Below the pieces are notes generated by a model. That model had not been told where the DNA came from. It searched no databases and saw only the letters and a list, made by a program, of their open reading frames with translations. This document shows, one piece after another, positions 25,965-37,668 of a stretch of 64,000 nucleotides of DNA. The position numbers and the translations under genes were made by a program. Origin of the DNA: Ferrovibrio sp964218355 (GTDB taxonomy: Bacteria; Pseudomonadota; Alphaproteobacteria; Ferrovibrionales; Ferrovibrionaceae); NCBI RefSeq assembly GCF_964218355.1, contig NZ_CAXPMC010000009.1:1-64000 (forward strand), written 5' to 3'. Position 1 is the stretch's first letter; each line of letters starts with the position of its first letter.

Positions 25965-26762
25965 ATGCTGAACGGCAACAACCCGGATCTCCGCAATTCC
26001 GAGATCGAGATCAAGATGTCGGCAAAGCATGTCGACGTGTATTACGGCGACAAGCATGCCCTGAAGGGGGTCGACCTTGAAATCCCGGCGCGGTCGGTCA
26101 CGGCGCTGATCGGGCCTTCGGGCTGTGGCAAGTCGACCTTCCTCCGCTGCCTGAACCGGATGAACGACACCGTGCGCGGCTGCCGGGTCGAGGGCGACAT
26201 CCATCTCGATGCGCTCGACATCTACAGCAAGCAGGTGGATGTGGTGCAGCTGCGGGCCCGGGTCGGCATGGTGTTCCAGAAGCCGAACCCGTTCCCGAAA
26301 TCGATCTACGAGAATGTCGCCTACGGTCCGCGCATCCACGGGCTGGCCGATTCCAGCGAGCAGCTGGACCATATCGTCGAGACGGCGCTGAAGCAGGCCG
26401 GCCTGTGGAAAGAGGTCGGCAACCGGCTCGACGATTCCGGCACCGGCCTGTCGGGCGGCCAGCAGCAGCGCCTCTGCATCGCCCGCGCGATCGCCGTATC
26501 GCCGGAGGTGATCCTGATGGACGAGCCCTGTTCGGCGCTCGACCCCATCGCCACGGCGCATATCGAAGAACTGATGGACGAACTGCGCGAGACCTACACC
26601 ATCGTCATCGTCACGCATTCGATGCAGCAGGCGGCGCGTGTCTCGCAGAAAACCGCCTTCTTCCATCTCGGCACCCTGGTGGAAACCGGCGATACCCGGA
26701 CTATTTTCACCAACCCGAAGGACGAGCGTACCCAGGGTTACATCACCGGCCGGTTCGGCTGA
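25965..26762 (+). CDS. pstB: Phosphate ABC transporter ATP-binding protein PstB
   Basis: 265 residues. Walker A GPSGCGKST near residue 49, the family Q-loop (VFQKPNPFPKSIYENVAYGPRIHG), signature LSGGQQQR, Walker B VILMDEPCSALDP and the H-loop VTHSMQQAARVS. It is the ATPase of PstSCAB and, with PhoU, part of the phosphate signalling complex to PhoR. AAGGA precedes the ATG. Confidence 0.96.
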   Translation: MLNGNNPDLRNSEIEIKMSAKHVDVYYGDKHALKGVDLEIPARSVTALIGPSGCGKSTFLRCLNRMNDTVRGCRVEGDIHLDALDIYSKQVDVVQLRARVGMVFQKPNPFPKSIYENVAYGPRIHGLADSSEQLDHIVETALKQAGLWKEVGNRLDDSGTGLSGGQQQRLCIARAIAVSPEVILMDEPCSALDPIATAHIEELMDELRETYTIVIVTHSMQQAARVSQKTAFFHLGTLVETGDTRTIFTNPKDERTQGYITGRFG

Positions 26763-26781
26763 GTAGCGCGAGGACAGACAG

Positions 26782-27504
26782 ATGCCGACACAACATATCG
26801 TCCAGAGCTATGACGACGAGCTGAAGAAGCTGTCGACCATGATCGTCCAGATGGGGGGCATTGCCGAATCGCAGCTGGCCTGTGCCGTCGAGGCGGTGGT
26901 CAAGCGCGACAGCAGCCTGGCGGAAGACACCGTCCAGAACGACACCAAGATCGACGCGCTGCGCGACCAGGTCGATGACCTGGCGATCGAGCTGCTGGCC
27001 CGCCGCCAGCCGCTGGCCAACGACCTGCGGCTGATCGTCTCGGCCCTGCGGATTTCCTCCGAGATCGAGCGCATCGGCGATTATGCCAAGAATGTCGCCA
27101 AACGCAGCATTGCGCTGAATCAGGCGCCAATGGTGCGCCCGGTGCATGCGGTGCCGCGCATGGCCGGCCTGGTGCAGGGCCTGATCAAGGACGTGCTGGA
27201 TGCCTATATCACCGCCGACTCGGCGAAGGCCGATGCGGTCTGGGCCCGCGACGAGGAAGTCGACGAGCTTTATACCAGTCTGTTCCGCGAGCTGCTGACC
27301 TACATGATGGAGGATCCGCGCTCGATCACCGCCTGCACGCATCTGCTGTTCATCGCCAAGAATATCGAGCGCATCGGCGATCATGCGACCAACATCGCCG
27401 AACTGATCCACTACACGGTCAAGGGCGAGATGCTGACCGAGGACCGTCCGAAGGGCGACGACACCGCCTATGCAGTTGTCACGGCGCCGGGAGGCACGCG
27501 ATGA
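26782..27504 (+). CDS. phoU: Phosphate signalling protein PhoU
   Basis: 240 residues made of two PhoU three-helix repeats, with the metal-binding motifs EIERIGDYAKNVAKR (near 93) and NIERIGDHATNIAE (near 195). PhoU links PstB status to PhoR and dampens the pho response. It lies 19 bp after pstB and overlaps phoB by 4 bp. Confidence 0.95.
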   Translation: MPTQHIVQSYDDELKKLSTMIVQMGGIAESQLACAVEAVVKRDSSLAEDTVQNDTKIDALRDQVDDLAIELLARRQPLANDLRLIVSALRISSEIERIGDYAKNVAKRSIALNQAPMVRPVHAVPRMAGLVQGLIKDVLDAYITADSAKADAVWARDEEVDELYTSLFRELLTYMMEDPRSITACTHLLFIAKNIERIGDHATNIAELIHYTVKGEMLTEDRPKGDDTAYAVVTAPGGTR

Positions 27505-28223
27505 ATGTTGCCGTCAAACCGCGCGTCCTCGTGATCGAGGATGAAGCGGCCCTGCTGGCGCTGCTGCGCTACAACCTCGAAAAGGAGAATTACACGGTCG
27601 ACGAGGCGATGGACGGCGAGCAGGCGCTGCTGAAAGTGGCCGAACATCTGCCCGACCTGATCCTGCTCGACTGGATGCTGCCGCGGCTGTCCGGCCTCGA
27701 GGTCTGCCGGCAGCTGCGCCGCGACCCGAATGCGCGCAATGTGCCGATCATCATGCTGACCGCCCGTGGCGAGGAAGCCGACCGGGTGCGCGGCCTCGAT
27801 GCCGGCGCCGACGACTATATCGCCAAGCCGTTCAGCCCCGGCGAGCTGCTGGCCCGCATCCGCGCGGTCTTGCGCCGTATCCGGCCGGCCCTGGCCGAGG
27901 AGGTGCTGACCTATGGCGGGCTGGTGATGGACATCGCCACCCACAAGGTCACCCGCAACGGCCGCGACGTGCATCTGGGGCCGACCGAGTTCCGCCTGCT
28001 GCGCTATTTCCTCGAGCATCCGGGCCGGGTGCTGTCGCGCGACCAGCTGCTGGACGCGGTCTGGGGCCGCGACATCTATGTCGAGCAGCGCACGGTGGAC
28101 GTTCATATCCGCCGCCTGCGCAAGGCGCTGAACGGCTCTGGCGAGACCGACATCATCCGCACGGTGCGTTCGGCCGGCTATGCGCTGGAACTGACCCCGG
28201 CGGGGGCGCTGACCAACGCCTGA
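27501..28223 (+). CDS. phoB: Phosphate regulon response regulator PhoB
   Basis: 240 residues of the OmpR/PhoB class. The REC domain has acidic residues in VIEDEAALL, the phospho-acceptor in DLILLDWMLP and the lysine in YIAKPFSP. The C-terminal winged helix includes LGPTEFRLLRYFLEHPGRVLSR and VDVHIRRLRKAL. It is the likely ligand of the Pho box at 21922. It is translationally coupled to phoU and is followed by a clear terminator. Confidence 0.95.
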   Translation: MNVAVKPRVLVIEDEAALLALLRYNLEKENYTVDEAMDGEQALLKVAEHLPDLILLDWMLPRLSGLEVCRQLRRDPNARNVPIIMLTARGEEADRVRGLDAGADDYIAKPFSPGELLARIRAVLRRIRPALAEEVLTYGGLVMDIATHKVTRNGRDVHLGPTEFRLLRYFLEHPGRVLSRDQLLDAVWGRDIYVEQRTVDVHIRRLRKALNGSGETDIIRTVRSAGYALELTPAGALTNA

Positions 28224-28242
28224 CGGCAATCGTGCAGCATAG

Positions 28243-28272
28243 AAAAAGCCGGCCCTGCGGCCGGCTTTTTTT
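28243..28272. terminator. Rho-independent terminator after phoB
   Basis: AGCCGGCC / GGCCGGCT stem with a 4-nt CTGC loop, preceded by five A and followed by seven T. It can work in both directions for the convergent phoB and MlaC-like genes. Confidence 0.9.
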
Positions 28273-28292
28273 CATCGGCGCGGGCCTGCCGT

Positions 28293-28916
28293 TCAGCGGC
28301 GGCTGGCGATCTGCTTCTTCATGGCGTCCAGCAGCGCCTGCACCTTGCCGCCGTTATTCTGGATCACCGATTCGAATTGCTGGCGCTGGGTGAAGGCCAT
28401 CGATACACCCTCGACGATCACGTCGGTCAGCAGCAGCTTGCCGTCCTTCTCGTGCAGCTTCCACTCCACGCGGATCGGCGGGCCGCTGGGCCGGTTGATC
28501 TGCGATTCCACCAGGCTGTCGCCGCCGGCACCGCGGGTGCCCTCGCGCACGGTCAGGGTCTCGCCGTTATACTGCGACAGCAGCTGCGCATAGACCTTGA
28601 CCAGGTAATCCTCGAAGACATCCCGGTATTCCTTGCGCTGGGCGTCGCTGAGGTTGCGGGCATAGCGGCCGAGGCAGAAGCGGCCGACCGCCTCGAGATC
28701 GAGATGGGTGGTCAGCAGGGTGCGGACCAGGCCCTCGCGCTTCTCGCTGGTCAGGCCGCGGTCGCTGAGGGCCTTCAGCGTATCGGTGCCGACCGCGCGG
28801 ACGAACTCGTCCGGCGACATGGTGGCACGGGCGGGCGCCGCGGTCAGAACGGCCAGGCCGCAGAGGGCGAGGCAGGCAAGCAGCAGGCGGCGGGGCAGGC
28901 GGCGGGCAACAGGCAT
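28293..28916 (-). CDS. MlaC/Ttg2D-family periplasmic lipid-binding protein
   Basis: 207 residues with a signal peptide (LLLACLALCGLAVLTAAPARA) and the MlaC-type fold (GRFCLGRYARNLSDAQRKEYRDVFEDYLVKVYAQLLSQY). Relatives shuttle phospholipids between outer and inner membrane or act in hopanoid transport. No mla ABC genes are adjacent, so it may be an orphan copy. The start at 28916 is chosen because the signal peptide follows at once; the open frame extends upstream without protein-like sequence. Confidence 0.82.
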   Translation of the reverse strand: MPVARRLPRRLLLACLALCGLAVLTAAPARATMSPDEFVRAVGTDTLKALSDRGLTSEKREGLVRTLLTTHLDLEAVGRFCLGRYARNLSDAQRKEYRDVFEDYLVKVYAQLLSQYNGETLTVREGTRGAGGDSLVESQINRPSGPPIRVEWKLHEKDGKLLLTDVIVEGVSMAFTQRQQFESVIQNNGGKVQALLDAMKKQIASRR

Positions 28917-29110
28917 CGGAAACCAATCTTGCGGCAGAAGCGATATCGGAGGCGGTTGTGCCGGACGACAGCCGGACCGGTAAGATGTGGTCCGACAATG
29001 TTTTTCCGGGGTGCCGCCGGGAAGCGAAACGAGGGTGAAAATAGCGTTCCGGGCCGGCCAAGGCCATGATTCTTTTATGGCGCGACGGGAGATTTTCAGG
29101 GCTATACAAA

Positions 29111-29132
29111 TACATAAAGATATGTTTATGTA
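29111..29132. promoter_or_regulatory. 22-bp palindromic operator before the met operon
   Basis: Arms TACATAAA and TTTATGTA flank GATATG; only the outer pair of the spacer breaks perfect symmetry. It ends 8 bp before the start codon of the ArsR-type regulator gene, in an AT-rich patch (about 29096-29133) unlike its surroundings. It is probably the autoregulatory site that controls the whole regulator-metF-metH operon. Confidence 0.78.
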
Positions 29133-29140
29133 GTGCCGCA

Positions 29141-30142
29141 ATGACCCAGGTACCGGCCATGACCCTCGATACCCTGATGGCAGCCCTGCGGGCGGCCGCC
29201 GAGCCGACCCGGCTGCGGCTGCTGGCGCTCTGCGCCCAGACGGAACTGACGGTCACCGAGCTTACCCAGATCCTCGGCCAGAGCCAGCCCCGGGTGTCGC
29301 GGCATCTGAAACTGCTCTGCGAGGCCGGATTGCTGGAACGCGTGCCGGAAGGCACCTGGGCCTTCTATCGTGTCGGCGACCGGCTGTCCGGCGCGCCGCT
29401 GGTGCATGCGCTCAGCACGCTGCTGCCGGCCGGCGATGCCACGCTGGCCCGCGACGGCGAGCGGCTGGCCGCCGTGCGGCGCAGCCGCGCCGAGACCGCC
29501 GAGCAGTATTTCCGCGACAACGCCGCGCAATGGTCGGCGATCCGCTCGCTGCATGTCGACGAGGCACAGGTCGAGGCCGCGGTGGCGCGGCTGGTGGCCG
29601 AGGCGCCAGCCGAGAGCCTGCTCGATATCGGCACCGGCACCGGCCGGCTGCTGGAGGTGCTGGCACCGCAGACGAAGCACGGCCTGGGCATCGATCTCAG
29701 CCGCGACATGCTCAGCATCGCCCGGGCCAATCTGGAGCGCGCCGGCATCCGCCACTGCCAGGTGCGCCAGGCCGACATGTATGCCCTGCCGGTGGACAAT
29801 GCCGCGGCCGATGTCGCAGTGATCCACCAGGTGCTGCATTTCGCCGACGAGCCGCAGAAGGTGATCCACGAGGCCGCCCGCGTGGTCAAGCCCGGGGGCC
29901 AGATCGTCATCGTCGATTTCGCGCCGCATGACCTGGAAGACCTGCGGGCCCGCCATGCCCATCGCCGGCTCGGCTTTTCCGATACGGAAGTCCGTGCCTG
30001 GTGCCAGTCCGCCGGCCTCGCGGCCGACCCGGTGCTGGCACTGCCGGGCCAGCCGCTGACCGTCCATATCTGGCGTGCCCGCAAGCCGGTCGCCGTCACC
30101 GCCGCCGTTCCGTCTCCGTCCGCCAAGAGTGCCGCTGCATGA
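29141..30142 (+). CDS. ArsR-family regulator fused to a SAM-dependent methyltransferase domain
   Basis: 333 residues. Residues about 10-85 are an ArsR winged helix (AEPTRLRLLALCAQTELTVTELTQILGQSQPRVSRHLKLL). Residues about 150-260 are a class I methyltransferase fold (LLDIGTGTGRLLEVLA, GIDLSRDMLSIARANL, IHQVLHFADEPQKV). Regulators of this kind next to metF and metH belong to the SahR type, proposed to sense S-adenosylhomocysteine; here the methyltransferase fold may serve as the ligand-binding domain. It overlaps metF by 4 bp and has a palindromic operator just upstream. No Shine-Dalgarno is obvious. Confidence 0.85.
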   Translation: MTQVPAMTLDTLMAALRAAAEPTRLRLLALCAQTELTVTELTQILGQSQPRVSRHLKLLCEAGLLERVPEGTWAFYRVGDRLSGAPLVHALSTLLPAGDATLARDGERLAAVRRSRAETAEQYFRDNAAQWSAIRSLHVDEAQVEAAVARLVAEAPAESLLDIGTGTGRLLEVLAPQTKHGLGIDLSRDMLSIARANLERAGIRHCQVRQADMYALPVDNAAADVAVIHQVLHFADEPQKVIHEAARVVKPGGQIVIVDFAPHDLEDLRARHAHRRLGFSDTEVRAWCQSAGLAADPVLALPGQPLTVHIWRARKPVAVTAAVPSPSAKSAAA

Positions 30143-31050
30143 CCCTGCCCGATGCCACTGCCTATGCCGCCCGCCGCGCCGGCCCGCTGAAGGTCTCCTT
30201 CGAGTTCTTCCCGCCGAAGACTGCCGAGATGGAGGAGAGCCTGTGGCGCAGCGTGCTGCGCCTGGCGCCGCTCGGGCCCCGTTTCGTCTCGGTCACCTAC
30301 GGTGCCGGCGGCTCGACCCGCGAGCGCACCCACAGCACCGTGGTGCGCATCCTGAAGGAAACCGGCCTGAAGCCGGCGGCGCACCTGACCTGCGTCGGGG
30401 CGCCGAAAGCCGAGGTCGACGAGGTGGCCCGGCATTACTGGGAGGCGGGCATCCGCCATATCGTCGCCCTGCGCGGCGATGCGCCGGAAGGCAGTGGCGG
30501 CTTCAGCCCGCATCCGGACGGCTATGCCAATTCCACCGACCTGATCGCCGGCCTGAAGAAGATCGGCGATTTCGAGATCAGCGTCGGCTGCTATCCGGAG
30601 GGTCATCCCGACAGCTCGTCGCCACGCGTCGAGCTCGATCACCTCAAGCGCAAGGTCGATGCCGGTGCCACGCGTTGCATAACGCAGTACTTCTTTGACA
30701 CGGATGTCTATTTCCGCTTCCTCGACCGTGCCCGTTCCGCCGGTATCACCGTGCCGATCGTGCCCGGCATCCTGCCGGTGACCAATTTCCGCCAGGTGGT
30801 GCGCTTCTCTGCCGCCTGCGGCGCCAGCGTGCCGGCCTGGCTGGCCGACATGTTCGAGGGGCTGGACGACGATGCCGACACCCGCCGCATGGTCGCCGCC
30901 CATGTCGCCGCCGAGCAATGCCGCCGGCTGCAGGCGGCCGGCATCGACGAATTCCATTTCTACACGCTGAACCGTGCCGACCTGACCTATGCGATCTGCC
31001 ATGTGCTGGGCGTTAGGCCGCAGGCCGGTGCCGGCGAAGCGGCAGCGTAG
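30139..31050 (+). CDS. metF: Methylenetetrahydrofolate reductase
   Basis: 303 residues. The family pattern is clear: VSFEFFPPKTAEMEE, FVSVTYGAGGSTRERT, AHLTCVG, IVALRGD and CITQYFFD, with FAD- and folate-binding regions in a TIM barrel. It makes 5-methyl-THF for the methionine synthase encoded directly downstream. Its ATG overlaps the regulator's stop codon as ATGA. Confidence 0.95.
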   Translation: MTLPDATAYAARRAGPLKVSFEFFPPKTAEMEESLWRSVLRLAPLGPRFVSVTYGAGGSTRERTHSTVVRILKETGLKPAAHLTCVGAPKAEVDEVARHYWEAGIRHIVALRGDAPEGSGGFSPHPDGYANSTDLIAGLKKIGDFEISVGCYPEGHPDSSSPRVELDHLKRKVDAGATRCITQYFFDTDVYFRFLDRARSAGITVPIVPGILPVTNFRQVVRFSAACGASVPAWLADMFEGLDDDADTRRMVAAHVAAEQCRRLQAAGIDEFHFYTLNRADLTYAICHVLGVRPQAGAGEAAA

Positions 31051-31060
31051 GAGGCCTGCC

Positions 31061-32139
31061 ATGACCGAGACTGCCGATCACCGCAAGGCGCGCCGCGCCG
31101 CCCTTTATGCCGCCGCGAAGGACCGTATCCTCGTGCTCGATGGTGCCATGGGCACCATGCTGCAGCGGCGCAAGCTGGTCGAGGCGGATTACCGCGGCGA
31201 CCGGTTTAAAGGCGCCAACAGCGACCTCAAGGGCAATCACGACATTCTCAACATCACCCGGCCGGACGTGATCCTCGACGTGCATCGCGAGTATCTCGAG
31301 GCCGGTGCCGACATCATCGAGACCAACACCTTCAGCGGCACCTGGATCAGCCAGGCGGATTACCATCTGGAAGCCGCCGTGCACGACATCAACCTGCAGG
31401 GGGCGAAGCTGGCCCGCCAGGCTGCCGACGAATATACGGCGAAGGACCCGTCCAGGCCGCGCTTCGTCGCCGGCGCCCTGGGTCCGACCAACCGCACGGC
31501 GTCGCTGTCGCCGGATGTGAACCGGCCGGATTTCCGCAACATCAGCTTCGACGAGCTGAAGGATGCCTACAAGGAACAGGCCCGCGGGCTGACCGAGGGC
31601 GGCGCCGACCTGCTGCTGGTCGAGACCGTCTTCGACACGCTGAATGCCAAGGCGGCCGTGTTCGGCATCTACGAGCTGTTCGACGAGCTTGGCGAGGAAT
31701 GGCCGCTGATGATTTCGGGCACCATCACCGATCTTTCGGGCCGCACCCTGTCGGGCCAGACCACCGAGGCCTTCTGGAACAGCCTGCGCCATGCGCAGCC
31801 CTTCTCGGTCGGCCTGAACTGCGCCTTCGGCGCCCAGCAGATGCGGCCCTATGTGGCCGAGCTGAGCCGTGTCGCCGACGTGCGGGTCAGTGCCTATCCC
31901 AATGCCGGCCTGCCCAACCAGTTCGGCGAATATGACGAACCGCCCCATGCCACCGCCGCGCATCTGCGCGAATGGGCCGAACACGGGCTGGTCAACATCG
32001 TCGGCGGCTGCTGCGGCACCACGCCCGACCATATCCGCGCCATCGCCGACAGCGTGAAGGGCGTGAAACCGCGCAAGGTCCCCGTCATCCCGCCGCAGCT
32101 CCGGCTCAGCGGCCTCGAACCCTTTTCCGTGCCAGCCGC

Positions 32140-32143
<4 letters not shown>
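31061..32143 (+). CDS. metH: Methionine synthase N-terminal half: homocysteine S-methyltransferase domain
   Basis: 360 residues, only the homocysteine-binding barrel of MetH (VLDGAMGTMLQRRKL, ETNTFSGT). The zinc cysteines are present in VGLNCAFG and VGGCCGTTPDHI. The other three modules are encoded by the next gene, overlapping as ATGA, so the synthase is made as two chains. It begins 10 bp after metF. A frameshift is unlikely because the second part has its own start and conserved N-terminus. Confidence 0.93.
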
Positions 32144-34842
<2,699 letters not shown>

Positions 34843-34868
34843 CCATCCTCGCACCGGGGCACCGAACC

Positions 34869-35327
34869 ATGACCCTCACCATCCGCGTCGCCACCCGCGC
34901 CGACGTGCCGGCCATCGTGCGCATGCTGGCCGACGACATGCTGGGGGCGGCCCGCGAGGCCTGGTCCGATCCGCTGCCGCAGGCCTACTACGACGCCTTT
35001 GCCGAGGTCGAGGCGATGCCGGGCACCGAGCAGATCGTCGCCGAGCAGGGCGGCCGGGTGATCGGCGCGATGCAGCTGACGTACATCCCCGGCATCTCGA
35101 AGCAGGGCATGAAACGGGCGATCATCGAGGCGGTGCGCATCGACAGCCCGCTGCGTGGCAGCGGTCTGGGCAGCGCGCTGATCCGCTGGGCGGTCGACCG
35201 GGCCCGCGCGAAGGGCTGCGGCGTGGTGCAGCTGACCTCCGACAAGACGCGGACCGATGCCCACCGCTTCTACGAGAAGCTGGGCTTCAAGGCCAGCCAT
35301 GTCGGCATGAAGCTCGATCTGCATTAG
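34869..35327 (+). CDS. GNAT-family N-acetyltransferase
   Basis: 152 residues. The acetyl-CoA binding motif A is RIDSPLRGSGLGSALIRWAVDRA (residues about 90-112), followed by QLTSDKTRTDAHRFYEKLGF. The acceptor is unknown. It follows metH by 26 bp on the same strand and may be co-transcribed. The 161 bp after it contain only a short GC-rich stretch and the promoter region of the next gene. Confidence 0.88.
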   Translation: MTLTIRVATRADVPAIVRMLADDMLGAAREAWSDPLPQAYYDAFAEVEAMPGTEQIVAEQGGRVIGAMQLTYIPGISKQGMKRAIIEAVRIDSPLRGSGLGSALIRWAVDRARAKGCGVVQLTSDKTRTDAHRFYEKLGFKASHVGMKLDLH

Positions 35328-35488
35328 GGCCATCGCCGGGGGCACGGCCCGGGAGCGCGGCCAAGGCCGGGCCGCCAGGGATCCGGCATATGGCGCGGCA
35401 ACGCTTTCTTTACGGCGGCCATGGCTGAATATGCTAGAATCCAGTACCACGCCCGGCCGCAACCGGCCGGCCGCCGGAGACCCTGACG

Positions 35489-36142
35489 ATGACCTATACC
35501 CGGGAGAATCCCAGCCCGCGCTTCCAGCAGCTGCTGGGTTTTTACCGGCAGCTGCATGACGGCGGCGATCCGGAGATGGCGATCCCGCCGGAGGAGATGT
35601 TCGACGGTCATGCCATCATGGCCCATGCCGGTTTCCTGCGCGACCTGATCGAGGGATTCCGCTGCCGCAGTGTGCTCGATTACGGGGCCGGCAAGGCGAT
35701 GGCCTATACCAGCGCGGTGTTCAAGCGGCCGGATGGCAGCAAAGCCAGGGGGCTGAAGGAATACTGGGGGGTCGACGAGGTGGTGCTGTACGACCCCGGC
35801 TACGAACCCTATGCGACGCTGCCCGCGCGCCGGTTCCATGCCGTCATCAGCACCGACGTGATGGAGCATATCCCGGAAGAGGATGTCGACTGGGTGATCG
35901 ACGAGCTGTTCGGCTTTGCCGAGCGCATGGTCTATGCCTGCATTTCCACCTATCCGGCCCAGAAGCATTTTCCCGATGGCAGCAATGTCCATGTCACCCT
36001 GCGGGATTCCGCATGGTGGCTGCAGCGCTTCCGCGCGCGCAAGGCGGCGCTGGGCTCGGATGCCGAGTTCATCCTGGTGGTCTATCGCGATGCCAGCGAC
36101 AAGGCCCCGGAAATCCTGACCTCGTTCCCGCGGCCGCAATGA
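35489..36142 (+). CDS. Class I methyltransferase-like protein, first of a tandem pair
   Basis: 217 residues. Motif I SVLDYGAGKAMAY, an acidic post-I region VDEVVLYDPGYEP, and motif II/III HAVISTDVMEHIPEEDVDWVIDELFGFAERMVYACIST suggest a SAM-dependent methyltransferase fold. The substrate is unknown. Motif I lacks the usual GxGxG (GAGKA). The N-terminus MTYTRENPSPRFQQLLGFY is repeated almost unchanged in the next gene. The start has GGAG at good spacing; a -10-like TAGAAT lies near 35434. Confidence 0.78.
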   Translation: MTYTRENPSPRFQQLLGFYRQLHDGGDPEMAIPPEEMFDGHAIMAHAGFLRDLIEGFRCRSVLDYGAGKAMAYTSAVFKRPDGSKARGLKEYWGVDEVVLYDPGYEPYATLPARRFHAVISTDVMEHIPEEDVDWVIDELFGFAERMVYACISTYPAQKHFPDGSNVHVTLRDSAWWLQRFRARKAALGSDAEFILVVYRDASDKAPEILTSFPRPQ

Positions 36143-36230
36143 CCGGGCCGCAGTCATACTGTCCGGCCGGCGCCGATTGGTCTAGGATGCCGCCGGGGGC
36201 TCACTACCGGTCGAAAGGATGCTGTTGCCC

Positions 36231-36887
36231 ATGACCTACAGCCGGGAAAATCCCAGCCCACGCTATCGCGAGCTGCTGGGTTTCTATCAGCAGATGCATG
36301 CCGAGGGCGATGCCGCGCATGAGATTCCGGCGGACGAGATGTTCGACGGCCGCAACCTGATCCCCCATGCGATGTTCCTGAACGAGCTGTTCCGCAAGAT
36401 GGGCATCCGTACCGTACTGGATTACGGCTCCGGCAAGGGGATGGCCTATACGCGCACGGCCTTCAAGCTGCCGGATGGCAGCCAGGTGCAGGGGGTGAAG
36501 GCCTACTGGGGCGTCGACGAGATCGTGCTGTACGATCCCGGCAACGATCCCGATGCGGTGCTGCCCGACCGCGTCTTCGATGCGGTGATCTGCACCGACG
36601 TGATGGAGCATATCCCGGAGCAGGATCTCGACTGGGTGATCGACGAGCTGTTCACCCATGCCCGCCGCCTGGTCTTCGCCAGCATCTCGACCTGGCCGGC
36701 GCTGAAGCTGTTCCCGGACGGCACCAACGTCCATGTCACGCTCAAGGATGTCGACTGGTGGCGGCAGCGTTTCTTCGCGCGCAAGGCGGCAACCGGATCG
36801 ACAGCGGAATTCGCGCTGTTCGTCTACAAGAGCGCCAAGGACCCGGAGCCGGTGCTGCTGACCTCGCGCGACAAGCCGGCCGCCTGA
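36231..36887 (+). CDS. Class I methyltransferase-like protein, second of a tandem pair
   Basis: 218 residues, alignable end to end with the upstream gene: MTYSRENPSPRYRELLGFY, TVLDYGSGKGMAYTR, AVICTDVMEHIPEQDLDWVIDELF, then a C-terminal WWRQRFFARKAATGSTAEFALFV. Motif I (GSGKG) is closer to consensus than in the first copy. I chose 36231 over the in-frame ATG at 36219 because it matches the paralogue's N-terminus. It converges with the SDR gene only 4 bp away. Confidence 0.78.
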   Translation: MTYSRENPSPRYRELLGFYQQMHAEGDAAHEIPADEMFDGRNLIPHAMFLNELFRKMGIRTVLDYGSGKGMAYTRTAFKLPDGSQVQGVKAYWGVDEIVLYDPGNDPDAVLPDRVFDAVICTDVMEHIPEQDLDWVIDELFTHARRLVFASISTWPALKLFPDGTNVHVTLKDVDWWRQRFFARKAATGSTAEFALFVYKSAKDPEPVLLTSRDKPAA

Positions 36888-36891
36888 CCGC

Positions 36892-37668
36892 TCAGCGTCC
36901 GCCCGCCACGTCGAGCAGCGACGCCGTCAGGTAGTCGCAGGAATCCTCCAGCAGCCACAACACCGCCGCCGCCACTTCGCCGGCGGTGCCGGCACGCCCC
37001 ATCGGCGTGGTGGCGCCCAGCCGGGCGGCGCGGTCGGGCTGGCCGCCGCTGGCATGGATCTCGGTATCGATCAGGCCCGGCCGCACGGCATTCACGCGGA
37101 TGCCTTCCGGCGCCAGCTCGCGCGCCAGTCCCACCGTCATCGTGTCGATGGCGCCTTTCGAGCCGGCATAGTCGACATATTCGCCGGGCGAGCCGAGCCG
37201 TGCCGCCATCGACGAGAGATTGACGATGCTGCCGCCGCGCGCCCCATACTGGCTGCCGCGGGATGTCGACATGCGCCGCGCCGCCTCGCGGGCGCAGAGA
37301 TAGGCGCCCAGCACGTTGATGTCGAAGATGCGCTTCATGCGCTCCAGCGAATAGTCGGCGAAGGCCTGTTTCGGCCCGACGATGCCGGCATTGTTGACCA
37401 GCCCGTCCAGCGGACCGAAGGCGGCCATGGTCGCATCGAACATGGCAATCACGTCGGCCTCGCTGGCCACGTCGCCCTGGATGGCGATGGCCTGGCCGCC
37501 GGCGGCCTTGACGGCAGCCACGGTTTCGGCGGCCGCCTTTTCGTTGCCGGCATAATTGACGCCGACCGACCAGCCGCGCTCGCCGGCGCCGATGGCAACG
37601 GCGCGGCCGATGCCGCGGCTGCCGCCGGTGATCAGGATATGCTTCGCCGGCTTCAGCTGTTTCACCAT
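36892..37668 (-). CDS. SDR-family NAD(P)-dependent oxidoreductase
   Basis: 258 residues. Rossmann motif TGGSRGIG at 14-21, NNAG near 92, the catalytic serine in NLSSMAA and YAGSK near 167-171, and a C-terminal ILxGG-like ending. A classical short-chain dehydrogenase with unknown substrate. It overlaps the end of the preceding SDR gene by 7 bp, so the two are one operon. Confidence 0.9.
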   Translation of the reverse strand: MVKQLKPAKHILITGGSRGIGRAVAIGAGERGWSVGVNYAGNEKAAAETVAAVKAAGGQAIAIQGDVASEADVIAMFDATMAAFGPLDGLVNNAGIVGPKQAFADYSLERMKRIFDINVLGAYLCAREAARRMSTSRGSQYGARGGSIVNLSSMAARLGSPGEYVDYAGSKGAIDTMTVGLARELAPEGIRVNAVRPGLIDTEIHASGGQPDRAARLGATTPMGRAGTAGEVAAAVLWLLEDSCDYLTASLLDVAGGR

